Shown piece after piece: positions 8,044 through 16,592 of a stretch of 64,000 nt of DNA. The position numbers and the translations under genes were made by a program. Source of the DNA: JBBQKI01 sp038326725 (lineage in GTDB: Bacteria > Bacteroidota > Bacteroidia > Flavobacteriales > Flavobacteriaceae). Within the stretch, counting starts at the first letter, position 1; each line of letters starts with the position of its first letter. The stretch lies in the NCBI GenBank assembly GCA_038326725.1, contig JBBQKI010000002.1, positions 48,193 to 112,192 of the forward strand. Direction: 5' to 3'. A model generated the notes under the pieces. It was given only the letters and a program-made list of their open reading frames with translations. It ran no database searches and was not told where the DNA came from.

Positions 8044-8547
8044 ATGAAGTTAATAAAACTGTCTTTTTTAATCTTACTGTTTCCTTTGATAACAGCCTTT
8101 TCAGCGCATAAATTTTATGTGAGCATCACTAAAATAGAATATGTTGCCGATAACAATTCCGTTCAAATAATCACCAAAATATTTACCGATGACATGGAAA
8201 CCGTGTTAAGTGAAAGATATTCGCGCGACATTTCCCTCGGTACAAAAAGGGAAACACAAACCGATTTGGACCTTCTTCAAAAGTACATGCTTCAGAAAAT
8301 AAAAATCAGCATTAACGGTAAACCCGCTGAATTGAAATATTTGGGACAGGAATATGAAATGGATATGGTGGTTTCGTATATTGAAATTTCGGATGTTAAA
8401 AATTTAAAATCTATTGAAATAGCGAATAGTACTTTGATAGATATTTATCCGGAGCAGCAAAACATAGTTCATTTTAAAACCCGCGACAGCCGAAGGAGCT
8501 TGATTTTGGATAAAGATGAGCCAAGGGGGGTATTAAATTTTGATTAA
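8044..8547 (+). CDS. DUF6702-family protein
   Basis: A 167-residue exported protein of unknown function. A signal peptide covers roughly residues 1-20. The mature part begins HKFYVSITKIEY and contains FTDDMETVLSERY, hallmarks of the DUF6702 family that often sits beside M1 peptidase genes in Flavobacteriia, as here, where the M1 gene starts 64 bases downstream. The synteny suggests a joint envelope role, but no catalytic residues are visible. It may be a folding or accessory partner of the peptidase; this is inference only. Confidence 0.75.
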   Translation: MKLIKLSFLILLFPLITAFSAHKFYVSITKIEYVADNNSVQIITKIFTDDMETVLSERYSRDISLGTKRETQTDLDLLQKYMLQKIKISINGKPAELKYLGQEYEMDMVVSYIEISDVKNLKSIEIANSTLIDIYPEQQNIVHFKTRDSRRSLILDKDEPRGVLNFD

Positions 8548-8611
8548 TGAAGCAAAAGCCCCAAAAATAAAGTATTTTTAAAAAAATTTAATTTTCAAAT
8601 TCCTCGATTAT

Positions 8612-10915
8612 ATGAAAGTATTTAAATATTTTTTCCTTGCCATCATTTTTTTCTCCTCCGGAATTGTAACCGCACAAGAGCCCGAAGTTCAAGAACGGGA
8701 GGGAGGTCATTTGAACAACAACCGTTTCAAGCAAATGTATGAAGAGTTCGCAACGCCCAATATGTTTCGTACCGCGAGCGGTGCTCCGGGGCCAAACTAT
8801 TACCAACAACAGGCGGACTATGTGATGGATGTGGAGCTTGATGATAAAAACAAAAAATTAACAGGATTCGAAACCATAACATATTCCAACAATTCCCCCG
8901 ATGTATTGGAATTTTTGTGGGTGCAGTTGGATCAAAATTATAAAACGAAAGATTCAAAAACCCCTTTGATAGAACCTTCCAATGCCTTGCCTGCGGATGA
9001 AGTTTCTTCTTTTGTGGAATCTTATATGAACGAACCTTTTGATGGGGGCTTCAATATTATGGAAGTTAGAGATTCAAAAGGTGGCCCCTTACAGTACACC
9101 ATTAACCAAACCATGATGCGTGTTGAAATGCCTAAACATTTGCAACCGGGCGAAAAATTTATTTTTTCAATCAAATGGTGGTACAATATTAACAACCACG
9201 TTACAGATCGGGCCCGAAGCGGATATGAAGAATTTGAAGATGGCAATCGGGGCTATGTTATTGCCCAATTTTACCCCAGAATGGCAGTATATAATGATGT
9301 GGAAGGTTGGCAAAACAGCCAGTTTTGGGGTCGCGATGAATTTGCTTTGCCCTTCGGGAATTTTGAAGTGAACATTACCGTGCCCTCCGATCATACCTTA
9401 GATGCAACCGGAACGCTTCAAAACCAAAAGGAAATTTTTTCAAAAGAAATGACTGACCGATATGAAAGGGCTAAAAAATCTTATGACAAGCCTGTAATTA
9501 TCGTTAGTCAAGCAGAAGCAGAAGCTGCTTCGAGAGGATTTGCCACCACCAAAAAAACATGGAAATTTAAGGCAGAAAATGTCCGGGATTATGCTTTTGC
9601 GACTTCTCGAAAGTTTATTTGGGACATGATGGCAGTGAAAATGGGTGCCAAGGATGTGATGGCCATTTCACTTTATCCCCCGGAGGGCAACCCGCTTTGG
9701 GAAGATTATTCCACCTTGGCCGTGGCAAGCACTTTAAAAACCTATTCGCGCATGACTTTCGATTATCCCTATCCCAAAGCCATTTCGGTGCATGCCCAAA
9801 ACCAGGGAATGGAATATCCCATGATTTGCTGGAACTACGGCAGGCCCGAAAAAGATGGCTCATATAGTGATCGTACCAAATATGGGATGATTAGTGTAAT
9901 TATTCACGAAGTGGGTCATAATTATTTCCCGATGATCGTGAACAGCGATGAACGTCAATGGACGTGGATGGATGAAGGGTTAAATACCTTTGTGCAATAT
10001 GTGGCGGAGCAGGATTTTGGTGAAAAGTATCCCGCTGCCATTGCACCCAACAAAGAATATCCTTCGCGCCGAGGCCCTGCTAAATTGATTATAGATTATA
10101 TGGCTGGCGATCAAGCCTATTTGGAACCGATAATGACAAAAGGTTTGAACGTGCACGATTTTGGCGCGAATGCATATTCAAAACCTGCAACAGCACTCAA
10201 TATTCTTCGGGAAACCGTTATGGGCCGCGATCTTTTTGATTATGCATTTAAAACCTACGCCAACCGATGGATGTTCAAGCACCCAACGCCCGAGGATTTT
10301 TTCCGCACAATGGAAGATGCTTCCGCAGTGGATTTGGATTGGTACTGGAGGTCGTGGTTTTTTACAACCAATTATGTTGACATTGGGATTAAAGAAGTAA
10401 AGAAATTTTTTGCCACTTCCAAAATGAATACAGAGATACGAGAGATGATCGAAGCCCGTGGCATTAATGAAAATGATCTTCCGCCATTGGTTTATATGGT
10501 TGAAGAAGGGAGTGAAGATTTTGAGGAGGGAATGAAAACGAGTAGTTTGAACGATGTTGTTACACTTCAGGAATATTTAATGGATAATCTTTCCCCCGAG
10601 GAACGAATGAAATTAAAAAAACCCAAATATTTTTACGAAATAACTTTCGAAAAACCGGGAGATATCCCCATGCCCATCATTGTTGAATATACCTATGCTG
10701 ATGGGAGAAAAGAACGAATAACTTATCCCGCTGAAATTTGGAGGAAAAATGACGTGACCGTTAGTAAAGTTATTGCTTCCGAAAAGGAAATCACCACAAT
10801 AACAGTGGATCCCGACCTAGAAACAGCGGATATAGACACTTCTAACAATACGTGGCCCCAACGAAAAAAATTGGGGGCTTTCGATTCATTTAAAAATAAA
10901 GTAGAACAGGATTGA
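8612..10915 (+). CDS. M1-family zinc metallopeptidase
   Basis: A large aminopeptidase-N-like enzyme of 767 residues with a signal peptide (about residues 1-21). The gluzincin site is HEVGH at residues 432-436 with Glu455 (WMDEGLN) exactly 18 residues later, matching the HEXXH-X18-E rule. The substrate N-terminus motif GAMEN is replaced by QGMEYP. An N-terminal beta domain precedes the catalytic domain, and a C-terminal region of about 170 residues follows. It probably digests peptides outside the cytoplasm. The upstream DUF6702 gene is a conserved neighbour. A terminator hairpin follows at 10932-10972. Confidence 0.93.
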   Translation: MKVFKYFFLAIIFFSSGIVTAQEPEVQEREGGHLNNNRFKQMYEEFATPNMFRTASGAPGPNYYQQQADYVMDVELDDKNKKLTGFETITYSNNSPDVLEFLWVQLDQNYKTKDSKTPLIEPSNALPADEVSSFVESYMNEPFDGGFNIMEVRDSKGGPLQYTINQTMMRVEMPKHLQPGEKFIFSIKWWYNINNHVTDRARSGYEEFEDGNRGYVIAQFYPRMAVYNDVEGWQNSQFWGRDEFALPFGNFEVNITVPSDHTLDATGTLQNQKEIFSKEMTDRYERAKKSYDKPVIIVSQAEAEAASRGFATTKKTWKFKAENVRDYAFATSRKFIWDMMAVKMGAKDVMAISLYPPEGNPLWEDYSTLAVASTLKTYSRMTFDYPYPKAISVHAQNQGMEYPMICWNYGRPEKDGSYSDRTKYGMISVIIHEVGHNYFPMIVNSDERQWTWMDEGLNTFVQYVAEQDFGEKYPAAIAPNKEYPSRRGPAKLIIDYMAGDQAYLEPIMTKGLNVHDFGANAYSKPATALNILRETVMGRDLFDYAFKTYANRWMFKHPTPEDFFRTMEDASAVDLDWYWRSWFFTTNYVDIGIKEVKKFFATSKMNTEIREMIEARGINENDLPPLVYMVEEGSEDFEEGMKTSSLNDVVTLQEYLMDNLSPEERMKLKKPKYFYEITFEKPGDIPMPIIVEYTYADGRKERITYPAEIWRKNDVTVSKVIASEKEITTITVDPDLETADIDTSNNTWPQRKKLGAFDSFKNKVEQD

Positions 10916-10931
10916 TTTTTTATAAAAATTT

Positions 10932-10972
10932 AAAGCCCTTTCTTCACTTAAATTTGGGAAAGGGCTTTTTTT
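10932..10972 (+). terminator. Rho-independent terminator after the M1 peptidase gene
   Basis: The arms AAAGCCCTTTC (10932-10942) and GAAAGGGCTTT (10958-10968) are perfectly complementary, with a 15-base loop, and are followed by a run of T. Confidence 0.88.
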
Positions 10973-10991
10973 ATTCTGCCCGCAACTTCGC

Positions 10992-10999
10992 TATCTTTG
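10992..10999 (+). promoter_or_regulatory. tatA promoter -7 box TATCTTTG
   Basis: A perfect TAnnTTTG match that ends four bases before the tatA ATG at 11004. The tatA mRNA is predicted to be leaderless or nearly so. The terminator just upstream isolates this promoter from the M1 gene. Confidence 0.65.
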
Positions 11000-11003
11000 C
11001 CTT

Positions 11004-11291
11004 ATGACAGCTCAAGCAATTTTTTTATTTATAAGTGGCGGCGAAATTGGTTTTATACTTTTTGTTGCCCTTTTGGTTTTTGGTGCCGACAAAATTCCTG
11101 AACTGGCACGCGGTTTGGGAAAAGGGATGCGGCAGTTGAAAGATGCCACCAACGATATTAAAAGTGAAATCACCAAAAGCGCAGAAGAAAACGGATTGGA
11201 TTTGGACATAACTAAAAATGTTCGAAAGGAAATAGACAAAGTAAAAGAAGATGTGGGCGATGTTACCGGCCCAATTAAAAGAAACATGTAA
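11004..11291 (+). CDS. tatA: Sec-independent translocase subunit TatA/TatE
   Basis: A 95-residue pore-forming subunit of the twin-arginine translocase, which exports folded proteins. It has the standard form: a short N-terminus, one membrane helix (about residues 14-29), the hinge FGADKIPELARGLGKG, and an amphipathic helix followed by a charged tail. tatC is not in the window. The stop codon abuts the start of the PAP2 gene at 11292, so the two are translationally coupled. The promoter lies immediately upstream. Confidence 0.93.
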   Translation: MTAQAIFLFISGGEIGFILFVALLVFGADKIPELARGLGKGMRQLKDATNDIKSEITKSAEENGLDLDITKNVRKEIDKVKEDVGDVTGPIKRNM

Positions 11292-11882
11292 ATGTGGGAA
11301 ACCCTGAAATTATGGGATCGGGAACTATTCGTTTTCTTGAATAGCCTTGGAATTGATAGGTTTGACGCTTTTTGGATGTTTGTTACACAAATCGAAACTT
11401 GGGTCCCGCTATTTGTTTTTTTCTCATTAATGATTTTTTATTACTATAAAGGAAGAAAAGGGCTGTTGGTCCTTTTTTTTATGGTGCTAACCTTTGGAAT
11501 CACGATTTTATTTACCGGGTTGGTAAAAGATTATGTAGCTCGCCTGCGCCCCAACAATGTGGAGGCTTTTGCTCAAGTGATCCGCATCCTTCAAACCCCT
11601 TCTAATTACAGTTTTTTCTCCGGGCACGCTTCTTCCAGTTTTTCAATTACCACCTTTGTAGTTTTTTCCTTGCAAAACTTTACCAAATGGATTTATTGGG
11701 CATATTTATGGCCGTTGCTTTTCGTGTCGAGCCGCATTTTTATTGGGGTACATTATCCAAGCGATATATTGGTGGGAGCTTGCGTAGGAGTCCTTTTTGC
11801 TTTTGGATTCCATTATTTATGTCAGAAAATACTATTAATGGAAAAAAGGTCTTTTAGATCATTTTACCCTCGAAAGCGTTAG
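11292..11882 (+). CDS. PAP2-family membrane phosphatase
   Basis: A 196-residue integral membrane phosphatase with about five or six transmembrane segments. The three catalytic motifs are KDYVARLRP (KxxxxxxRP), FFSGHASSS (PSGH-like) and SRIFIGVHYPSD (SRxxxxxHxxxD). Family members dephosphorylate undecaprenyl diphosphate, phosphatidic acid or lipid A; this one cannot be resolved further. It is directly coupled to tatA and overlaps the 3' end of the convergent O-methyltransferase gene by 24 bases. Confidence 0.9.
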   Translation: MWETLKLWDRELFVFLNSLGIDRFDAFWMFVTQIETWVPLFVFFSLMIFYYYKGRKGLLVLFFMVLTFGITILFTGLVKDYVARLRPNNVEAFAQVIRILQTPSNYSFFSGHASSSFSITTFVVFSLQNFTKWIYWAYLWPLLFVSSRIFIGVHYPSDILVGACVGVLFAFGFHYLCQKILLMEKRSFRSFYPRKR

Positions 11883-12500
11883 CCCGTCCCGGATTGGAAG
11901 TATCACGGTTTCAAGTTTAGGGTGTTCGTTCAAGAGTTTGTTGTAAATTATTAAGGCTTTTGTATCAAGATCATCTTCATTTACTTTTTCCAAAACCTTT
12001 CCGCTCCATAAAACATTATCGCTTAAAATCACAGAACCAGCTTTCAGTTTTGGCAGAATCATCTCCAAGTAATTGGGATAATTTTCCTTATCGGCATCAA
12101 TAAAAACAAGGTCGAAGGTGTGTTGAAGCGTGGGGATAATTTCCAATGCATTCCCCAAATGCTGAATGATTTGTGTGCCAAAGTTGGATGTTTCAAAATA
12201 TCTTCGTTGAAGATCGAACAATTCCTCGTTCACATCTATGGTGTGCAATTCGCCGTCTTTTTGCATTCCTTCCGCCAAGCACAAAGCAGAATAACCGGTA
12301 TAGGTGCCAATTTCTAAAATATATTTTGGTTGAATTATTTTCGATAGCAGGCTCAAAACACGCCCCTGTAAATGGCCGCTCAACATACGTGGCTGCATCA
12401 CTTTCTGCCAAGTTTCCCTGTTCAGTTTTTGAAGCAATTCCGGTTCGGGTTGCGAGTGTTTTTCAACGTATTCGTTTATTTTTTCGGGAAGAAAATCCAT
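11859..12500 (-). CDS. Class I SAM-dependent O-methyltransferase (catechol/caffeoyl-CoA type)
   Basis: A 213-residue cation-dependent O-methyltransferase. Motif I is LEIGTYTGYSALCLAEG, and the metal-binding region reads VFIDADKENYPNYL, with a later LSDNVLWSGKV motif, as in the caffeoyl-CoA and COMT group. I chose ATG 12500; the longer frame starts with TTG at 12509. The start lies five bases after the stop of the ACMSD-like gene, so it may be the last gene of the kynurenine operon. Its substrate is unknown; a 3-hydroxylated kynurenine metabolite is conceivable from context but unproven. Confidence 0.88.
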   Translation of the reverse strand: MDFLPEKINEYVEKHSQPEPELLQKLNRETWQKVMQPRMLSGHLQGRVLSLLSKIIQPKYILEIGTYTGYSALCLAEGMQKDGELHTIDVNEELFDLQRRYFETSNFGTQIIQHLGNALEIIPTLQHTFDLVFIDADKENYPNYLEMILPKLKAGSVILSDNVLWSGKVLEKVNEDDLDTKALIIYNKLLNEHPKLETVILPIRDGLTLSRVK

Positions 12501-12505
12501 TTTTT

Positions 12506-13612
12506 TCAATCAGTTTCCCCTTTGGGGGATGGGGGGCTTATTCTGTTTAACAGTTTTTGCTTTGCCTTTTCATCATCTCCGCACAGCCATTGTATTACGT
12601 TATCTTCCCAAATGGCATTACATTCTGTTTCTGTAAGTATATTTTGTTCTTGGGCTAAATCCAAAATTTTTCCGGGGTAGGAAGATTGTTGAGCACTCTC
12701 CATTTCGCCAAGGGGGTAGGGGTCATCAAGCCCCATTAACACCTGTTTATAGGTTTGATTTTTAACTAAAAGCCCCAGAGATCCGGTGTCGTGTACTAAA
12801 GTATCGAAGAAAATATTTTTATGCCCAACGGCTTTTCGGGGATGGTGCTTACCTTCAAAAAGATCCGGTCTGCCATCAAAACCTTGGATACGCCTTCCTA
12901 AATTGATTTGCGCCAACTGTCCGCCGTGAGCAAAACACGTCCGCATATTCGGGTATTTATCTTGGTAACCGTTCAATGTCAAAAAATGATAGGCATCCGC
13001 ACATTGGGCCAACATCCAAATCAAGTGGAACCGCCACGAAGTATTTTTTAAAAGAATAAATTTTTCGCCATCATACGGATGTATTTCCACAGCCAAATTG
13101 TATCTGCTCGCCATTTCAAAAATAGGCTCGTTTTCTTCGTCAAAAATGCAGCGCCAAGTACCTATTGTATCCATATAATGGGTTGGCAAACAAAGAAGTT
13201 GCATTCCCAATTCTTCAACACAGCGCTCAATTTCCCATAGGGCGCCTTTAATTAAACCCGGGTGGACCACAAAACCGCAAGTGAATTTTGATGGATTTTC
13301 GCGCTGTATTTTTGCGTTGAAATCATTCTGAAACCTAAGTGCCTGCTTCATTTCTTCAACCCGCAAACCATTTCCGTAAAGTTGGGAAAGGTTTAAAACC
13401 ACGGCGTGATCAATTTTGAACCGTTCCATCCATTCCAATTTTTCCTTAAGAAAAAAACTGGAATCGGTTACCGGACGGCTCCAGTTTTTTTGAAGCATGA
13501 ATTTCCGGTCTTTGTCCACCCAAAAGATTTCCTTGTCCACCATGAATTGAGGAATTTCCTCCGGATAAGGGAGCAAGTGCGAATGACCGTTGATGCGTAG
13601 TTTTCGTTTCAT
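12506..13612 (-). CDS. Amidohydrolase-superfamily protein, ACMS decarboxylase-like
   Basis: A metal-dependent amidohydrolase-fold enzyme of 368 residues that likely decarboxylates 2-amino-3-carboxymuconate 6-semialdehyde in tryptophan breakdown. The N-terminal HxH metal motif is NGHSH; further ligands are the His in EIHPY, the His in CFAHGG and the Asp in GLDDPY. Assignment rests on this pattern and on the flanking kynurenine genes. I chose ATG 13612; the longer frame at 13633 starts inside a palindrome. The last residues (SPPSPKGETD) are encoded by an interspersed repeat, so the natural C-terminus has probably been extended. Confidence 0.8.
   Translation of the reverse strand: MKRKLRINGHSHLLPYPEEIPQFMVDKEIFWVDKDRKFMLQKNWSRPVTDSSFFLKEKLEWMERFKIDHAVVLNLSQLYGNGLRVEEMKQALRFQNDFNAKIQRENPSKFTCGFVVHPGLIKGALWEIERCVEELGMQLLCLPTHYMDTIGTWRCIFDEENEPIFEMASRYNLAVEIHPYDGEKFILLKNTSWRFHLIWMLAQCADAYHFLTLNGYQDKYPNMRTCFAHGGQLAQINLGRRIQGFDGRPDLFEGKHHPRKAVGHKNIFFDTLVHDTGSLGLLVKNQTYKQVLMGLDDPYPLGEMESAQQSSYPGKILDLAQEQNILTETECNAIWEDNVIQWLCGDDEKAKQKLLNRISPPSPKGETD
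12514..12536. repeat. Interspersed C-rich repeat forming a coding C-terminus
   Basis: The stretch TTTCCCCTTTGGGGGATGGG is a typical flavobacterial short palindromic repeat. It is translated on the minus strand as the SPPSPKGE end of the ACMSD-like protein. Confidence 0.55.
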
Positions 13613-13615
13613 GTT

Positions 13616-13640
13616 ATCCCCCTGCGAACGCAAGGGTCTT
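13616..13640. repeat. Short palindrome upstream of the ACMSD-like start
   Basis: On the minus strand CCCTTGCG faces CGCAGGGG across a tiny loop, eight pairs with one G-U wobble, only a few bases before ATG 13612. It could affect translation initiation or be a repeat insertion. A downstream-of-SDR terminator is less likely because no T-run follows. Confidence 0.5.
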
Positions 13641-13668
13641 TTTAATTCAAAATAAATTTTGCTTAAAG

Positions 13669-14454
13669 TTACAAACTTTTCGTCCGCCCACCATCCACCG
13701 GCAGGTTAATCCCGTTGATATAGCTTGCAGCTTCGCTGGCCAAAAAGGCAACGGCAAAAGCTATTTCTTCCGGTTGCGCAAAACGTTTGGCGGGGACAAG
13801 GTTTTTCATAAATTCGCTCGCTTCCGTTTCAGTTTTGTTGGATTTTTTTGCAGCGTTGGCAACAATATCATCAAGCCTGTCCGTTGCGGTAAAGCCCGGC
13901 AAAATGTTGTTCACTGTTATTCCAAATTGCCCAAGTTCATTGGCAAGAGTTTTGCTCCAACTTGCCACTGCGCCGCGAATGGTATTGCTTACGCCCAAAC
14001 CATCGATGGGCTGTTTCACCGATGTTGAAATAATATTGATTATACGTCCGTAACCCGCTTGCTTCATTCCGGGAACTACTGCCTGTACTAAAATTTGGTT
14101 GCAAATCAAATGTTGCGAAAATGCCTTTTCAAACTCCAAAACATCCGCAGAAAAAATTGGCCCGCCCTTTGGCCCACCAGTATTGTTCACCAAAATATGA
14201 AAAGTTTTGTTTTGAACGGCATCGGAGAGTTTTTCTTTTAATTCCAAAGGATTATCAAAATCCGCGATAATATATTCGTGGCTTTGGCTATCTTTTGATG
14301 GGAGTTCCGTCAAAACAGCTTTCAGTTTTTCTTCGTTCCGTGCAACGAGAGTTATTGTTGCCCCCAAAGAAGCTAGTTCAATAGCCGATGCTTTTCCAAT
14401 TCCGGCGGAACTACCGCATACGAGAGCGTTTTTGTTTGTTAAGTCTAAATTCAT
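13669..14454 (-). CDS. SDR-family oxidoreductase, atypical active site
   Basis: A 261-residue short-chain dehydrogenase/reductase. The cofactor motif reads CGSSAGIG in place of TGxxxGIG, and NNTGG replaces NNAG. The catalytic serine region ISTSVKQPI is present, but where YxxxK is expected the sequence reads SNTIR, so the usual Tyr and Lys are absent. The C-terminus INLPVDGGRTKSL is standard for the family. It sits inside the kynurenine cluster between the aldehyde dehydrogenase and ACMSD-like genes. Its reaction is unknown; it may reduce a late intermediate by a changed mechanism or play a non-catalytic role. Confidence 0.85.
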   Translation of the reverse strand: MNLDLTNKNALVCGSSAGIGKASAIELASLGATITLVARNEEKLKAVLTELPSKDSQSHEYIIADFDNPLELKEKLSDAVQNKTFHILVNNTGGPKGGPIFSADVLEFEKAFSQHLICNQILVQAVVPGMKQAGYGRIINIISTSVKQPIDGLGVSNTIRGAVASWSKTLANELGQFGITVNNILPGFTATDRLDDIVANAAKKSNKTETEASEFMKNLVPAKRFAQPEEIAFAVAFLASEAASYINGINLPVDGGRTKSL

Positions 14455-14462
14455 ATTTCATT

Positions 14463-14543
14463 GTCCGGTCGAGCGCAGTCGAGACCTTATTAATTAGCAT
14501 TCATACTTCAAAGTAACCCCTCGACTGCGCTCGGGGAGACATT
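14463..14543. repeat. Interspersed palindromic element, copy 1
   Basis: Perfect 14-base arms CGAGCGCAGTCGAG (14470-14483) and CTCGACTGCGCTCG (14520-14533) are separated by 36 bases. A second copy lies at 18006-18083 in the same gene cluster. The element fills most of the SDR-ALDH gap and would form a strong hairpin in the operon mRNA. Confidence 0.85.
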
Positions 14544-14553
14544 TCATTCAGTA

Positions 14554-14590
14554 TTTAATTTCAATTTCAATTTCAATTTTGATTTCACTC
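14554..14590. repeat. Short AATTTC tandem run
   Basis: About four to five copies of a six-base unit AATTTC occur in the ALDH-SDR gap and run into the ALDH stop region. It is probably slippage-derived. Confidence 0.5.
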
Positions 14591-16039
14591 ATATTTAATA
14601 CAAACATTCTTCGCTTCGGTAAAAAACCGAAGCGCTTCAAATCCGCCTTCCCGGCCTACGCCGCTGTCTTTCATTCCTCCGAAAGGCGTTCGTAAATCAC
14701 GGTTTAACCACGTATTTACCCAAACAATTCCCGCTTCAATTTCTTTTGAAATGCGCATCGTCCGGTTTAAATCTGATGTCCAAAGGGTAGCGGAAAGACC
14801 GTATTTCACCGAATTCGCCATTTTCAATGCTTCTTCTTCCGTTTCAAAAGGCATAATTGTAACTACGGGTCCAAAGATTTCTTCTTGATTTATCCGGCAA
14901 TCATTAGTGGTGATTTCAATTACCGTGGGCTCCAAATAATACCCATTTTCAAAACCCTTTACGGTTACTCTTTTCCCACCGCAAAGGATTTTTCCACCTT
15001 CATTTTCAGCTATTTTTATATACGATTCCACCTTTTCCAAATGCGGTTTTGAAACCAAGGCGCCAATATTTGTTTCGGCATCAAACGGATTGCCTATTTT
15101 CATTTGTTTTACCTTTTCAACAAAATCTTTTTTGAATTTTTCATAAATCGGTTTTTCCACAAAAATTCTACTTCCGCAAAGGCAGATTTGCCCTTGATTT
15201 GAAAAAGAAGAATTTAGGGTAACGGCCAGCATTTTTTCATAATTACAATCTGCGAAGATGAGGTTTGGGTTTTTTCCGCCGAGCTCCAAAGACAATTTTT
15301 TGAACATTGGCGCTGCGTTTCTGGCAATATTTTCACCTGTTTTAGTTCCTCCGGTAAAAGAAATTGCTTTAATATTTTTATGTTCAACAATTGCTTGTCC
15401 TGCGGAAGGTCCAGTGCCATGAACAATATTCAAAACGCCCTTTGGAAGGCCGGCTTTGTTGCAAATATCTCCAAGCAAAAAAGCCGTCATCGGTGTAATT
15501 TCGCTGGGTTTGGCAACCACCGTATTTCCGGCGGCAAAAGCTGGTGCAATTTTCCACGAAAATAAATACAACGGAAGATTCCAAGGAGAAATGCATCCAA
15601 CAACTCCCAGCGGTTGCCGAAGCGTAAAATTCATCGTGTTTAAACCCACACTCTCGTGGGCTTCGCTGGAAAATTGTGTAATGGCATTACCGAAAAACCG
15701 AAAGTTTGCAGAAGCTCTTGGAATGTCAACTGATTTTGCAAGACTCAAAGGCTTGCCGTTATCTTTGGATTCCGCTCTTGCAAGTTCTTCCAAATTTTCA
15801 TCAATCAATTCCGCGATTTTCAGCATAATCCGGCTGCGTTCGTCAATGGTTGTGTTGCTCCATTTTGGAAATGCATCTTTGGCGGCTTGATATGCGTTTT
15901 CAATATCTTCGGAATTTGAATTTGCTATTTGCGAATACACTTCGCCATTGGAAGGATTGTAGTTATCCAGCCATTTTTTTGAAAGTGGTTCAACATATTC
16001 ACCGTTTATGTAATTTAAGATTCTTTGCGTATCAATCAT
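14585..16039 (-). CDS. Aldehyde dehydrogenase, 2-aminomuconate semialdehyde type
   Basis: An NAD-dependent aldehyde dehydrogenase of 484 residues. Catalytic residues are visible: Glu252 in LELGGKNP and Cys286 in NQGQICLCGS; SPWNLPLYL and FTGGTKTG are cofactor-binding segments. Length and motifs fit the 2-hydroxymuconic/2-aminomuconic semialdehyde dehydrogenase group. Context (ACMSD-like, RidA, kmo, kynU) supports oxidation of 2-aminomuconate semialdehyde to 2-aminomuconate. It starts 12 bases after ridA and is probably translated from the same message. Confidence 0.88.
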   Translation of the reverse strand: MIDTQRILNYINGEYVEPLSKKWLDNYNPSNGEVYSQIANSNSEDIENAYQAAKDAFPKWSNTTIDERSRIMLKIAELIDENLEELARAESKDNGKPLSLAKSVDIPRASANFRFFGNAITQFSSEAHESVGLNTMNFTLRQPLGVVGCISPWNLPLYLFSWKIAPAFAAGNTVVAKPSEITPMTAFLLGDICNKAGLPKGVLNIVHGTGPSAGQAIVEHKNIKAISFTGGTKTGENIARNAAPMFKKLSLELGGKNPNLIFADCNYEKMLAVTLNSSFSNQGQICLCGSRIFVEKPIYEKFKKDFVEKVKQMKIGNPFDAETNIGALVSKPHLEKVESYIKIAENEGGKILCGGKRVTVKGFENGYYLEPTVIEITTNDCRINQEEIFGPVVTIMPFETEEEALKMANSVKYGLSATLWTSDLNRTMRISKEIEAGIVWVNTWLNRDLRTPFGGMKDSGVGREGGFEALRFFTEAKNVCIKYE

Positions 16040-16051
16040 AACTCTGCACTC

Positions 16052-16480
16052 TTAACTCTTAACAGGAGAATAAGCCATCGCCTTAATCTCCACCACCAAA
16101 TACGGGTGTGGCAATTGGTGCACGGCAACGGTTGTACGCGCTGGTCCAGTTTCCTTATTAAAATACTCTGAGTAAACTTCATTGTAGCCTGCAAAATCGT
16201 TCATATTCACCAAAAAGCTGGTTACATCAACTAAGTCGGACATTGTTGCGCCTTCCGTTGCTAGATAATCTTTTATATTTTCAAGTACGGCACGGGTTTG
16301 TTCTTTTATGTCGAAATGCATCGTACCCATTTCGTCAATTTTATGGGCGCCAGCGAATGTATTATTTGGCAAACGTGAACTTGTTCCGCTGATAAATATA
16401 AAATCTCCCACGCGTTTTACGTGAGGATATGCGCCGCGCGGTGTTGCTTTTCCCTCTACCAATCTGCTTTTGTTGCTCAT
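16052..16480 (-). CDS. RidA-family deaminase, probable 2-aminomuconate deaminase
   Basis: A 142-residue member of the RidA/YjgF/UK114 family. The conserved arginine is in [13 protein letters not shown], followed by VEIKAMAY, and the N-terminal strand is [12 protein letters not shown]. Generic RidA proteins hydrolyse reactive enamines. In this gene cluster it more likely deaminates 2-aminomuconate to 4-oxalocrotonate, as described for related proteins in tryptophan and 2-nitrobenzoate degradation. That assignment is by context. Confidence 0.85.
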   Translation of the reverse strand: MSNKSRLVEGKATPRGAYPHVKRVGDFIFISGTSSRLPNNTFAGAHKIDEMGTMHFDIKEQTRAVLENIKDYLATEGATMSDLVDVTSFLVNMNDFAGYNEVYSEYFNKETGPARTTVAVHQLPHPYLVVEIKAMAYSPVKS

Positions 16481-16506
16481 TTCGTTTTTAAATTATGTTA
16501 TCGCTT

Positions 16507-16569
16507 TGACTCCTTCCGTCCCCGATGAAAAATCGGGGCCACCTTCCCCTAAAAAAGGGGAAGGAGTCA
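16507..16569. repeat. Compound palindromic element between kmo and ridA
   Basis: Outer arms TGACTCCTTC (16507-16516) and GAAGGAGTCA (16560-16569) enclose two inner hairpins: CCCCGAT/ATCGGGG with a 5-base loop, and CCTTCCCCT/AGGGGAAGG with a 5-base loop. The second inner stem overlaps the outer arm, so two alternative folds compete. Confidence 0.85.
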
Positions 16570-16592
16570 GTTGGTTTTTATTTAAATGAGTA

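Noticed and set aside
12506..12509. Four-base overlap of the O-methyltransferase with the ACMSD-like gene
   Set aside because: That needs a TTG start at 12509; ATG 12500 is more likely and removes the overlap.
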